Shown: in pieces, positions 34,578-43,445 of the stretch
How positions within the stretch are numbered: position 1 is the first letter of the stretch
How the letters are laid out: every line of letters begins with the position of its first letter
Assembly (NCBI RefSeq): GCF_018137965.1
Contig: NZ_CP073100.1
Coordinates: 3,855,754-3,919,753 of the forward strand
Reading direction: 5' to 3'
DNA length: 64,000 nucleotides
Source: Luteolibacter ambystomatis
Lineage (GTDB): Bacteria; Verrucomicrobiota; Verrucomicrobiia; Verrucomicrobiales; Akkermansiaceae
Program-made: the position numbers and the translations under genes
Notes under the pieces: generated by a model
What the model was told of the DNA's origin: nothing
The model's database searches: none
Seen by the model: only the letters and a program-made list of their open reading frames with translations

Positions 34578-34866
34578 TCGGCGGTTTGGTTCTTTAAGCG
34601 TCCGCTCCGCACAGGGGGCGGACACGCGCCGATGAGCATCCAACCTAACCGGAAAAGCAAGCGAATTTGCACAAGCCTCTACTTATAAAATAGTTGCAAT
34701 ATTGGAAGTGACTTTGAGGCTCCGTGGTGATTCGCGCGGGAGAAATCCTATCCGCGCTCCCAGCATCCACCCGACCCTAACAGCGGATTTCTCTCTTTCT
34801 CCGGGAACTATGAGCTTGGGGGGGCTCGACACCCGCCGTTTCCAAGTGCATCCTAGCGCCAGATCC
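34578..34866. promoter_or_regulatory. Intergenic region between kup and the Skp-like gene
   Basis: 289 bases with no convincing gene. The core at about 34670-34710 is AT-rich (ACTTATAAAATAGTTGCAATATT) and looks suited to divergent promoters. A TGTTAGGGT-like motif appears on the minus strand near 34775-34785; a similar one lies upstream of the autotransporter gene (about 56715). An open frame extends upstream of the Skp-like start but lacks homology. Confidence 0.4.
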
Positions 34867-35505
34867 ATGACCCGATTGATCGCCACTCTCATCGCGCTGA
34901 CCACGCTCGGAGCCGCCGCCGCGCCTCCCAAGGTCGCCTTGGTCCGCATCACCGATCTCTATCGGGACCTGCCCTCGACGAAGACGGAAATCTCCGGGTT
35001 CGATGCCCAGCGCGAGGACATCATGAAGGACCGCCGCGCCGAGGAGCTGCGCAAGCTGGTCGAGGAACTCAAGTCGCTGCAGGCGGACATCCAGAAGGAG
35101 GGCAGCGCCAGCGATCCGGGACGCCAGAAGCTTCTCAAGGACTATGAAACCAAGGTGGCGGCGATGAAGAGCCTCCAGCAGGAATTCGAGAATTTCAAAA
35201 ACGAGCGCACATTGGAAATCAACCGCGAGATGGTGAAGACGATGCGTGCCTCTTTTGAGCGGATCACCAAGGAGGCACGTGCGGTCGCCGAGAAAAAAGG
35301 CTTCGATTGGCTGATCGACAGCTCTGGAAACACAAATACCGGCCTGCCCGTCGTTCTCTACTCGAAGAACGCGCCCGACCTGACCGCAGAGGTGCTCGCC
35401 GCCTTGAACACCTCCACCACCGGAACCCCTTCTTCCGAAGCCGCCGCTCCGCAAACGCCGCCAGCGACCCCCACACCCAAACCTGCTGCCAAGCCAGCCC
35501 GTTGA
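34867..35505 (+). CDS. OmpH/Skp-like periplasmic chaperone
   Basis: 212 residues with a signal peptide (MTRLIATLIALTTLGAAAA), then a long coiled coil (about 45-140; REDIMKDRRAEELRKLVEELKSLQADIQKEG ... ETKVAAMKSLQQEFENFKNER) and the closing EKKGFDWLIDSSGNTNTGLPVVLYSKNAPDLT that is typical of OmpH/Skp. Such proteins hold outer-membrane proteins in the periplasm. A Thr/Ala/Pro tail follows. No bamA or lpx genes are adjacent, which is unusual for skp. Confidence 0.8.
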   Translation: MTRLIATLIALTTLGAAAAPPKVALVRITDLYRDLPSTKTEISGFDAQREDIMKDRRAEELRKLVEELKSLQADIQKEGSASDPGRQKLLKDYETKVAAMKSLQQEFENFKNERTLEINREMVKTMRASFERITKEARAVAEKKGFDWLIDSSGNTNTGLPVVLYSKNAPDLTAEVLAALNTSTTGTPSSEAAAPQTPPATPTPKPAAKPAR

Positions 35506-35509
35506 CACC

Positions 35510-36028
35510 ATGGAAACACTCAAAGCCATCCTTCAGGAACGATTCACCTGGGGCCTGCTGCTGGGCCTGCTGATCGCCGGATTCATCTGGAAGTCCGCCT
35601 TCCACGCCAAGCGCAACCTCTCCAAGGAGAACAAGCGCATCGCCGACGAACACCGCGATCTCACCAGCCACCTCAACACCCAGCTCAAGATCAACGCCAG
35701 CGGCAACCAGACGCTGCAAACCGAGCTGGAAGACCTGAAGAAGCAGAACGAAACGCTGCGCATCAACCTCGCCGCCCTCCAGCAGAAGCCCGGGCAGGCC
35801 GAACTCCGCCAGCTCCAGATCACCGAGACCGCCGTGCGGCTGATGCGCGAGCAGGCGCCCGGATTCGCCCCCGCATGGGAAAAGGCCATGCGCCAGGCGG
35901 AGAGCGATCTCGCCTCCGCGGACTCCGGACTCAAAAAGCTCGTCCGCCGCGTGATCCCCGGCCTCGGCAATTCCAGCTCCACCGCCAGCGCGCCGCTTCT
36001 CGTCACAGACGAAAAAGCCGATGGTTGA
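35510..36028 (+). CDS. Membrane-anchored coiled-coil protein, unknown
   Basis: 172 residues. After a short N-terminus there is one transmembrane helix (WGLLLGLLIAGFIW, about 14-27) and then a coiled coil of about 60 residues (KRNLSKENKRIADEHRDLTSHLNTQLKINASGNQTLQTELEDLKKQNETLRINLAALQ). No family is recognised. It starts 4 bases after the Skp-like stop and its end overlaps deoC by 8 bases, so it appears to be translationally coupled in a three-gene operon. Confidence 0.68.
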   Translation: METLKAILQERFTWGLLLGLLIAGFIWKSAFHAKRNLSKENKRIADEHRDLTSHLNTQLKINASGNQTLQTELEDLKKQNETLRINLAALQQKPGQAELRQLQITETAVRLMREQAPGFAPAWEKAMRQAESDLASADSGLKKLVRRVIPGLGNSSSTASAPLLVTDEKADG

Positions 36029-36758
36029 TCCAGCCCGCCTGATCGGCCTGCTCGATCTCACCACCCTCGGCTCCACGGATACGGATACGGACGTGCAGGC
36101 GCTCGCCGCACGGGCGATCACTCCGGTGCCCGGTCGCCCGGACATCCGCTGTGCGGCGGTGTGCGTATGGCCGAACTTTGCGAGCGTTGCGGCGGAATCG
36201 GTGAAGGGAAGCGGCTTGGACATCGCCTGCGTGGCCGGTGCGTTTCCGTTTTCCCAAGCGCCCTTGGCCGTGAAAGTCGCCGAAGTGGCCGCTGCCGTCG
36301 CAGCCGGTGCCACCGAGATCGACATCGCCATCCACCGCGGGCTCTTCCTCTCCGGCCGCCACGATGAACTGCGCGCGGAGATCGCCGCGATGAAGGGAGC
36401 CTGCGGCTCCGCTCACCTCAAGGTCATCCTGGAAACCTGCGACCTGCCGGATGACACGGCCATCCGCGTCGCGTGCCGGATCGCTCTCGAAGGCGGAGCC
36501 GATTTCCTGAAGACCTCGACTGGCAAGGGGAAATACGGAGCCACCCTCGCCCACACCCGCGTCCTTCTCGAAGAAGCCACGGCGTGGACCGCAGCGAGCG
36601 GCAAGGCCATCGGCGTGAAACCCGCCGGTGGCATCCGTACACATGCGGAAGCGAGCGCTTACTTCGAGCTCGCTTCGGAGTTCTTCCCCGAAGTCCGTGC
36701 GGAGAATTTTCGCATCGGAGCGTCCACGCTACTGGATGATCTGATCGCAGCACTCTGA
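36021..36758 (+). CDS. deoC: Deoxyribose-phosphate aldolase
   Basis: 245-residue class I aldolase cleaving 2-deoxyribose 5-phosphate into glyceraldehyde 3-phosphate and acetaldehyde. It has D101 in EIDIAIHRG, the Schiff-base lysine K164 in FLKTSTGK and the proton-relay lysine K200 in GVKPAGGIRT. It overlaps the upstream coiled-coil gene by 8 bases. It faces ppc, with 17 bases between the stops. Confidence 0.92.
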   Translation: MVDPARLIGLLDLTTLGSTDTDTDVQALAARAITPVPGRPDIRCAAVCVWPNFASVAAESVKGSGLDIACVAGAFPFSQAPLAVKVAEVAAAVAAGATEIDIAIHRGLFLSGRHDELRAEIAAMKGACGSAHLKVILETCDLPDDTAIRVACRIALEGGADFLKTSTGKGKYGATLAHTRVLLEEATAWTAASGKAIGVKPAGGIRTHAEASAYFELASEFFPEVRAENFRIGASTLLDDLIAAL

Positions 36759-36775
36759 CTGGGAGCATTTCCCGA

Positions 36776-39553
36776 TCAACCCGTCGTCCGCAGACCGGAA
36801 GCGATGGCGTTGATCGAAAGCAGCAGGTCCGGCAGCAATGCATCGGCATCATGCTGTTTCCCGGCGGTGAGCAGTTCGCGCCACTTCCGCAACAGCACGA
36901 TCTGGCGGTGATGCAGGACCTTCAGCGGAGCCTCGCGGATGTCGAGGGTCTTCGCCATGCGCGGACGGCGGTCCGCCATCTCGCCATCGAACAACTCGGC
37001 CAGCAGCACGCGGGTGCGTTCGAACTCGGCATCGATGATCTCAAGGAACCGCGTCCGCAGCTTCTCATTCGTCACCAGCGCGGCATACTCGTGCATCAAC
37101 TTGAGGTTCGCGGAAGCCAGGTTGGTTTCGACGTTGGTGAGAACGTAGGTGAGGAAGGTGGAGTCCGGCAGCGCGGCCTTCAACTCGGCGAAACCGGCCG
37201 GGTCTTCCTTCTTGAGCGCTTCCAGACCGGAGCCGACACCGAACCAGCCCGGCAGGTAGTAACGGGCCTGCGTCCATGAAAACACCCATGGAATGGCACG
37301 CAGATCGGAGATGGAATGCCCCTGCTTGCCTGTTCGGCGGGCGGGACGGGAGCCGATGCGCGCGTGCTCCAGCGCATCGAGCGGGGTCGCCTGACGATAA
37401 AAGGTGATGAAGTCCTCGGCGTGAAGCAGGGCCTGATACGCCTCCTGGCTGGCCTTCGCGAGGCGCGGCATGAAGCGCTCGCACGGGTCCTGTTGCTTCC
37501 TGCCGAAGCGGTGGCGGGCGGTGGTCACGGCGGCACCCGCGAGGAGAAGCTCAAGATTGTAGGTGGCATTCGCGAGGTTCGCATACTTCTGCGCGATCGT
37601 TTCCCCCTGCTCGGTCATGCGGAAGTGGCCGGACATCGCGCCATGCGGCAGCGAGGCCATGAACCAATGCGTCGGGCCAGCACCGCGGGAGATCGTGCCG
37701 CCGCGGCCGTGGAAGAAGCACAGCGGAATGCCGTGCTCCTTGCCGGTCCGCGTCAGGGCTTCCTCCGCTTTGTGGAGCGCCCACTGCGCCGCGAGAATGC
37801 CGCAGTCCTTGTTGGAATCGGAATAGCCGAGCATCACCTGCTGCGTGGAGAAGACCTCGCTGGTCCCCATGAGGAACGAACGGCTGCGGCGGGTGAACGG
37901 ATGCTCCAGGAACGCGGCGAGGATGTCCGGCGAGCGGTCGAGGTCATCCATGGTCTCGAACAACGGCACCACTTCCATCGGGCAGGCGAGCCCCTCGGGA
38001 GTCAGCTCCATCAGGCCGGCCTCACGGGCGAGCAGATAGACCCCGAGCAGGTCGGAAAGCTGGCGGGTCATCGAGATGATGAGCGCGCCAAGGCCCGCGC
38101 CACCCCATGCCAGACGATGGCGGACGAGCACGCGGTAGCAATCCAGCACGGCGGACGCTTCATGCCCGGCGACGATCCCCTCATGCAGGAACGGGCGTGT
38201 CGATTGGAGTTCCTCGTTGAGGAAAACGAGACGTTTTGCCTCCGGCCAGTTCGGATAATTTTCACCATCCGGCACGTGCGCGGCGGTGAGGAGTTGGGCG
38301 ATCGCCTTGTCGTGGAATTCAGAGTTCTGGCGGACGTCGAGCGTGGCCAGATGGAATCCGAACATGTCAATCTTGTGGCGCAGCGGGCGGATGTACTGGT
38401 CTTCCACCAGATGGCAGCCCGCATCCTGAAGCGTGCGCGAGAGCAGATCGAGATCCGCGGTCAGTTGGTCCACGGTGACATAACCCAGCTCGCCCTTCGC
38501 CTGAAGGCGCAGGCGCAGTGCGATCAGCGCGGAAAGCTGGCGCCACGGTTCCTCCAAGTGCCGGTCGAAAATTTCCTTCACCGCTTCCTCCGCACCGAAG
38601 CCGAGGACGAACGACAACTCATCGATGCGCGCCTGGAGATCATCCGGCGCGGGCGAGAGATGGCGGGAAAGCGTGAGCTGGGTGGAGAGCGCGGAGAACT
38701 CGCGGTGCAGCAATTCGAAGGCTGCCTGCCGGAGTTGGATCAAGGCGGTCTCCGTGACCTGCGGTGTCACCAGCGGATGGCCGTCGCGGTCGCCGCCGAT
38801 CCAGGTGCCGAACGAAAGCCGTGGGATGTTTCCGGCGGCGTTGAGCGCATCCATCGGATAGCCGGCATCGCGCCAAGCCTCGGTGAAGTGCAGGTCGAGG
38901 CGGTTCACCGCATCCGGGAAGAGGTCGCGGAGATAGTGGATGGAATTCCGCAGTTCGCTGATGATATCCGGACGGACGAGGTGGATCTCCGCGGTGCGCC
39001 ACAGCGTTTCGAGGGTCGTCACCATGTGCTGGCGCAGGCGGCGGCGTTCGCGCTCCGTGTATTTCGGATACTCGTTGCGGACGAGATCGTCATAGAGCGC
39101 GCGGTGGCGTTCGCGGATGCTGGCGCGTTTCGCCTCGGTCGGGTGAGCGGTCAGCACCGGCTCCACCTCCACGTCGCGCAGCACATCGAGGATTTCATTC
39201 GGACCCAGGCCCAGGTCCCGCAGATCGCGAAGCGCCTGCGGCCACAGTCCGCGGATCGACTCGGCCCCGAGCACATTCTCGCGCTCGCGGCGGATCGCAG
39301 CGGCCACGCGTTCCTCGACCATGTTCAGGAGCTGGAAGCCGATCGAATAAAGCTGCGGGATGCCCGCGGGCGGATTGGCATCATCCGGCACCGTGCCCGA
39401 CCACGGCAGGTAGGGCAGAAGGGCGGTCTCGCCGGTCGATTCGAGCGCCTCGCCGAGGCAGCCGATCAAAAAGGACAGCGTCTCGTCGATCAGGTCGAAA
39501 CCTTCAAGTCGGAGTTGTTCGCGGGTGGGGGTCAAGGTGGCCGTTCCGGTCAT
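36776..39553 (-). CDS. ppc: Phosphoenolpyruvate carboxylase
   Basis: 925-residue anaplerotic enzyme making oxaloacetate from PEP and bicarbonate. Key segments are the catalytic H137 in VLTAHPTEAKR, GTWIGGDRDGHPLVT, GYSDSNKDCGILAAQW and the mobile loop FHGRGGTISRGAGPTHWF. The C-terminus is NAIASGLRTTG, in place of the usual QNTG allosteric end. The ATG at 39553 was chosen; a GTG at 39565 is also in frame. Gap 39566-39750 separates its start from panD. Confidence 0.96.
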   Translation of the reverse strand: MTGTATLTPTREQLRLEGFDLIDETLSFLIGCLGEALESTGETALLPYLPWSGTVPDDANPPAGIPQLYSIGFQLLNMVEERVAAAIRRERENVLGAESIRGLWPQALRDLRDLGLGPNEILDVLRDVEVEPVLTAHPTEAKRASIRERHRALYDDLVRNEYPKYTERERRRLRQHMVTTLETLWRTAEIHLVRPDIISELRNSIHYLRDLFPDAVNRLDLHFTEAWRDAGYPMDALNAAGNIPRLSFGTWIGGDRDGHPLVTPQVTETALIQLRQAAFELLHREFSALSTQLTLSRHLSPAPDDLQARIDELSFVLGFGAEEAVKEIFDRHLEEPWRQLSALIALRLRLQAKGELGYVTVDQLTADLDLLSRTLQDAGCHLVEDQYIRPLRHKIDMFGFHLATLDVRQNSEFHDKAIAQLLTAAHVPDGENYPNWPEAKRLVFLNEELQSTRPFLHEGIVAGHEASAVLDCYRVLVRHRLAWGGAGLGALIISMTRQLSDLLGVYLLAREAGLMELTPEGLACPMEVVPLFETMDDLDRSPDILAAFLEHPFTRRSRSFLMGTSEVFSTQQVMLGYSDSNKDCGILAAQWALHKAEEALTRTGKEHGIPLCFFHGRGGTISRGAGPTHWFMASLPHGAMSGHFRMTEQGETIAQKYANLANATYNLELLLAGAAVTTARHRFGRKQQDPCERFMPRLAKASQEAYQALLHAEDFITFYRQATPLDALEHARIGSRPARRTGKQGHSISDLRAIPWVFSWTQARYYLPGWFGVGSGLEALKKEDPAGFAELKAALPDSTFLTYVLTNVETNLASANLKLMHEYAALVTNEKLRTRFLEIIDAEFERTRVLLAELFDGEMADRRPRMAKTLDIREAPLKVLHHRQIVLLRKWRELLTAGKQHDADALLPDLLLSINAIASGLRTTG

Positions 39554-39750
39554 GCGCGCGGCCACTCAAGCACGAAGCGGGCCGAATGGGAAAGCGAAGC
39601 CTTGGAGATTCCGGAAACCGGCCGTCCCCGGAGCCTCCGGATCGTCATAAACGATGCGGCGTCAAACGCTTCCGCCCCGCCCGGCAGACCACCTTCCGGG
39701 AACCTTGCCGCTTGACGCCGGGCCGCGAGGGGGTTTCCTTCCCGCGCGCC

Positions 39751-40098
39751 ATGCTCCGCCAGTTCCTCAAGTCCAAGATCCACCGCGCCATGATCACCCA
39801 CGGCGACGTGGACTATGAAGGCAGCATCGAGATCCCGACGGACCTCATGGAAGCCGCAGGCCTTTGGGAGGGCGAAAAGGTGCTGGTGGCCTCGATCACC
39901 ACCGGCAACCGCCTCCAGACCTACGTCCAACCCGGCCCTCCAGGACTTGGCCACATCATCATCAATGGCGGCGCCGCCCACCGGATCAAGGTCGGCGAGC
40001 GCGTGGCCATCATGGCCTTCTGCCTGTCCGAAACCCAGGTGATCGCCAAGAAACTGGTCCTTTCCGAAACCAACGAAATCCTCCGCCAGGGCCGCTGA
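39751..40098 (+). CDS. panD: Aspartate 1-decarboxylase (pyruvoyl-dependent) precursor
   Basis: 115-residue precursor that self-cleaves to give a pyruvoyl cofactor and makes beta-alanine for pantothenate. The N-terminus MLRQFLKSKIHRA has the conserved K9, and the cleavage site lies in VDYEGS (Gly-Ser). Conserved NRLQTY and IINGGAAHRIKVGERVAIMAF segments follow. The open frame reaches upstream to 39586, but the family start is the ATG at 39751. It is divergent from ppc. Confidence 0.92.
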   Translation: MLRQFLKSKIHRAMITHGDVDYEGSIEIPTDLMEAAGLWEGEKVLVASITTGNRLQTYVQPGPPGLGHIIINGGAAHRIKVGERVAIMAFCLSETQVIAKKLVLSETNEILRQGR

Positions 40099-40176
40099 GC
40101 CCTCGGAAATCCCCTGTTTTTTCGCCACAACTCCCCGCTTTACAAGGTGGGGACCGCCTCCCATAGTCCCGCGCCC

Positions 40177-40728
40177 ATGATTCTCGCTGACATTCCTTGG
40201 CTCAACCTCAGCATCAACCTGCTGTTGGTCATCTTCTTCTTCGTCTGCGTGATGATGGTGCTGCTGATCCTGATGCAGCGTCCGAAGCAGGAAGGTCTGG
40301 GCGCCACTTTCGGCACCAACGTGACCGATCAGGTCTTCGGCGCACGTACCACCAATGTTCTCCAGCGCGGCACCGTTTATCTGGCCACCGCTTTCTTCAT
40401 TCTCGCTCTGACGCTCGCGATCCTCATCGGTCACCGCAATGCCAAGAACACGCTGATCGACAAGAACGCCAAGGAAGCCCCGGCCCCGGTTGCCGAGGCT
40501 CCAGCCGCGCCTGTCGCTCCGGTGGTCCCCGCTCCGACCGAGGCTCCGGCTCCCACAACCGCCGTGGCTCCTCCGGTCGAAGCGCCGAAAACGGGTGACG
40601 CGCCGAAGAGCGAGGAAGCTCCGAAGACCGAGACTCCGGCCCAACCGGCCGCTCCGGCTGACGCCCCCGCCAAGCCTGCCGAACCTGCGGCTCCGGCAAA
40701 CGGCGGAGAAAAACCCGCCGACCAGTAA
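40177..40728 (+). CDS. secG: Preprotein translocase subunit SecG with extended C-terminus
   Basis: 183 residues. The first 95 are a normal SecG, with two transmembrane helices flanking the conserved loop LMQRPKQEGLGATFGTN and the FGAR.TNVLQRGT segment. The last roughly 85 residues are a low-complexity Ala/Pro/Glu/Lys tail, not present in ordinary 75-110-residue SecG. The tail is most likely cytosolic or periplasmic and disordered. The start is the ATG at 40177. It lies just ahead of the rhomboid gene, 12 bases apart. Confidence 0.9.
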   Translation: MILADIPWLNLSINLLLVIFFFVCVMMVLLILMQRPKQEGLGATFGTNVTDQVFGARTTNVLQRGTVYLATAFFILALTLAILIGHRNAKNTLIDKNAKEAPAPVAEAPAAPVAPVVPAPTEAPAPTTAVAPPVEAPKTGDAPKSEEAPKTETPAQPAAPADAPAKPAEPAAPANGGEKPADQ

Positions 40729-40740
40729 CGCTTTCCCGGC

Positions 40741-41919
40741 GTGACCGACACGCCCGAGATCCCCGATGACGCCCCGGTGTGGGCGCGCGTGGATGCATTC
40801 TCCGAAGCCCCGGATGGCTGGGGCTGGACGGATCGCAAGGGCGGCCGGCACCCGGTGGGATCGCTGGAAGAACTCGCCATCTCCATCCGCGAAGATCGTT
40901 CCTCGGCAATCGATCTGGTCTGGACTCCGGCAAGCCCGCGGATGGTCGTGCCGGAAGAGGTGCCGGAATTGTTCCATGCCTTGTTCGCCGCGCGCCGCCG
41001 CTGGGCCGCCGCTGATCTGGAACACTCGCTCGGCCAGCTCAAGATCTTCGGGGCGGGCGTGGTGGTGACCGTCGCCATGGCGATCTGGAAGGACCAGCCG
41101 CTGCTGAAGTCCGCCAACATCGGCATGGCGCTCGTGCTGTTCGTCATGTTCGCGCTGATTCCTTGGTACCAGGCATGGAAGCGCGGGCGCGAACTCCACC
41201 ACTGGTCCCCGGGAGGAATGGTCGCAGCGATCCCACCGCTGCGCTTTGAGACGTGGCTGGATCTCCAGCGCGCGCCATTCACCAAGTGCCTGCTGGTGTT
41301 GATGACCCTCACCGGTCTCGCACAAGTTTTCAGCCTTGGCTCCATCGACTCCGCCGGACTGGTGAAAAGCGCCTACTTCCAAGGCCAGACCTGGCGGCTC
41401 TTCACCGCCCCGTTCCTGCACGGCAATCCAGTCCACTGGTTCCTCAATATGGCCGCTCTGCTCTATCTCGGCAGACGCGTCGAAGTCTTCGCCCGCTGGC
41501 CGCATCTGGTGATGGTGTTTCTCTTCACCGCTTGGGTCGGAAGTGAGGCCTCGGCCCGCTTTTTCGAATCCACCTCGGTGGGAGCGTCCGGTGGTCTGAT
41601 GGGCCTGCTGGGTTTCCTGCTGGTTTTCGAAACCCTGCATACGCGCCTGGTTCCGCGCTCCTCAAGGCGGCGCCTGCTGGCGGGCGTGGTGCTCACCGGA
41701 GTCATCGGCCTGATCGGCTACCGCTTCATCGACAATGCCGCGCACGTCGGCGGGCTCATCGCAGGCTTGGTCTATGCGGCGATCGTGTTCCCGAAATCCT
41801 CCTCGCCGCACCGCCCGCAAAGCACGCTCACGGATCGGATCGTCGGCACGCTTGCGTTGGCCGCCACCGTCGGCTCCGCCGCCTTGACCGTCTGGAAAGT
41901 GCTGGGTCCGAGGAGTTGA
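40741..41919 (+). CDS. Rhomboid-family intramembrane serine protease with GYF_2-like N-terminus
   Basis: 392 residues from a GTG start. The N-terminal roughly 80 residues (DGWGWTDRKGGRHPVGSLEEL ... LVWTPASPRMVVPEEVPEL) resemble a GYF_2/DUF4339 domain. A membrane helix pair follows, then the rhomboid core: HGNPVHWFLNMAALLYLGRR, the catalytic serine in SVGASGGLMGLLG and the histidine in NAAHVGGLIAGL. This pairing would put a protein-binding module in front of the protease. The stop codon lies inside the left arm of a 30-bp inverted repeat. Confidence 0.85.
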   Translation: MTDTPEIPDDAPVWARVDAFSEAPDGWGWTDRKGGRHPVGSLEELAISIREDRSSAIDLVWTPASPRMVVPEEVPELFHALFAARRRWAAADLEHSLGQLKIFGAGVVVTVAMAIWKDQPLLKSANIGMALVLFVMFALIPWYQAWKRGRELHHWSPGGMVAAIPPLRFETWLDLQRAPFTKCLLVLMTLTGLAQVFSLGSIDSAGLVKSAYFQGQTWRLFTAPFLHGNPVHWFLNMAALLYLGRRVEVFARWPHLVMVFLFTAWVGSEASARFFESTSVGASGGLMGLLGFLLVFETLHTRLVPRSSRRRLLAGVVLTGVIGLIGYRFIDNAAHVGGLIAGLVYAAIVFPKSSSPHRPQSTLTDRIVGTLALAATVGSAALTVWKVLGPRS

Positions 41920-42052
41920 GGCTTTAGCCGAGGAGGGCCTTTCCCAGGGGGCGGAGTCTGGTGAATGCTTTCACTATTCCGCTTTCCACTTGATAACTCC
42001 CACAAGCCTCCGGCTCCCTCTCAAGGCCCTCCTCGGCTAAAGCCTCAACTCC
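41912..42052. repeat. 30-bp perfect inverted repeat element
   Basis: Perfect inverted arms at 41912-41941 (beginning GGAGTTGAGGCTTTAGCCGA) and 42023-42052, separated by 81 bases. The left arm covers the last eight bases of the rhomboid gene, including its stop codon. The right arm ends 11 bases before the aminotransferase start. No terminal target duplication or transposase is visible. It may be a MITE-like element or a large hairpin terminator. Confidence 0.85.
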
Positions 42053-42063
42053 GCTTCATTTCC

Positions 42064-43368
42064 ATGCTTCCCGACCTCATCACCCCCGTCCCCGGCCCTC
42101 GTTCGCAGCAGCTCGCCGCGCGGCTCGGCGAGGTCGAGTGCCGGAACACCACCTTCCGCTCACCGGAGTGGCCGGTGTTTTGGGAACGCGCGGAGGGCGT
42201 GAACGTGTGGGACGCGGATGGCAACCGCTACCTAGAGCTCACCAGCGCCTTCGGCGTGGCGACGCTCGGCCATGGCTTCACCGCGGAAGCCGTCCGCCAC
42301 CAGTCCCGCGATCTCCTGCACGCGATGGGCGATGTCCATCCGGCCCGCCTCAAGGTGGAACTGTGCGAACGCCTGAGCGCGATCACTTTCGAAAGCTGGA
42401 CCGGCGGCAAAGGCAAAACCCTTCTGGGCAACTCCGGCTTTGAAGCCGTGGAGGCGGCATTGAAAACCGCCGCGCTTGCCACCAGACGCACGGGCATCCT
42501 CGCTTTCGAAGGTGCCTATCATGGACTCGGCTACGGGGCTTTGCTCGGCGCGGGCATCCCGTGGTTCCGCGAGCCATTCGACAACCAGCTCGCCCGCATC
42601 ACCACCCTCCTCCCCTTCCCGGCGGATGAAACGGGGCTCGATGCCTTCCGGTCCGCGCTCGCAAACGTGGATGGCCACGATATCGGCGCGGTACTGGTCG
42701 AGCCGATCCAAGGCCGCGGCGGCATCATCATCCCGCCTCCATCGTTCCTGCGCGAACTCCGCGAATGGTGCGATCAAACCGGCGCATTGTTGATTTTCGA
42801 CGAGATTTTCACCGGCCTGAACCGCACCGGAAAACGCTTCGCCTGCGAGTGGGACGGCGTGGTGCCCGATCTGGTCTGCCTGGGCAAGGCGCTCAGCGGC
42901 GGCTTCCCGATCTCCGCCTGTGTCGGCAAAGCCGCAGTAATGGATGCCTGGCCGGAAACCCATGGCGAGGCGCTCCATACCAGCACCTTCCTGGGCAATC
43001 CGCTCGGCTGCGCAATGGCCATCGCCGCACTCGATGAACACCTGAAGCCCGCCACGACCGCAGCCGCAGCGGATCAAGGAACCGCGCTACACACGGCTCT
43101 CATGACTCTCTCCGGAGAACCCTTCGTCACCGCCGTCCGAGGCCGGGGATTGCTCCAAGCCATCGAACTCCACCACCCGGACGGTCGCCCGGCAGGCGAT
43201 GTAGCCATCGGGATCGTGCAGGAATTGCTCCAGCAAGGCGTGCTGCTGCTGCCGGAAGGACCCACCGGCCACGTACTGGCATTCAGTCCCCCGCTGGGTC
43301 TGGATGCCGGGGAAATTGGATTCGCCGTCGAATGGCTCCGCCAATCCCTGCGGCGGAAAAATAAGTGA
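42064..43368 (+). CDS. Class III PLP-dependent aminotransferase
   Basis: 434 residues. Visible are GVNVWDADGNRYLELTSAFGVATLGHG at the N-terminus, LLIFDEIFTGLNRTGKRFACE and the PLP-lysine K275 in CLGKALSGGFPISACVG. The end (GLDAGEIGFAVEWLRQSLRRKNK) is typical. The family includes 4-aminobutyrate, ornithine and diamine aminotransferases; substrate cannot be given from sequence. The ATG at 42064 is used because the open frame upstream to 41965 lies in the inverted-repeat element. Confidence 0.88.
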   Translation: MLPDLITPVPGPRSQQLAARLGEVECRNTTFRSPEWPVFWERAEGVNVWDADGNRYLELTSAFGVATLGHGFTAEAVRHQSRDLLHAMGDVHPARLKVELCERLSAITFESWTGGKGKTLLGNSGFEAVEAALKTAALATRRTGILAFEGAYHGLGYGALLGAGIPWFREPFDNQLARITTLLPFPADETGLDAFRSALANVDGHDIGAVLVEPIQGRGGIIIPPPSFLRELREWCDQTGALLIFDEIFTGLNRTGKRFACEWDGVVPDLVCLGKALSGGFPISACVGKAAVMDAWPETHGEALHTSTFLGNPLGCAMAIAALDEHLKPATTAAAADQGTALHTALMTLSGEPFVTAVRGRGLLQAIELHHPDGRPAGDVAIGIVQELLQQGVLLLPEGPTGHVLAFSPPLGLDAGEIGFAVEWLRQSLRRKNK

Positions 43369-43445
43369 CACAGGTGTCCGGTAACGCTTTCCAAGGACAG
43401 GTTCTTTTGTCGTCCGTCTCAGTTTCATCCAGTCCTTTCCTCCGT

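Noticed and set aside
37316-39715. Open frame of about 799 codons antisense to ppc
   Set aside because: No domain pattern; ppc on the other strand has all catalytic motifs.
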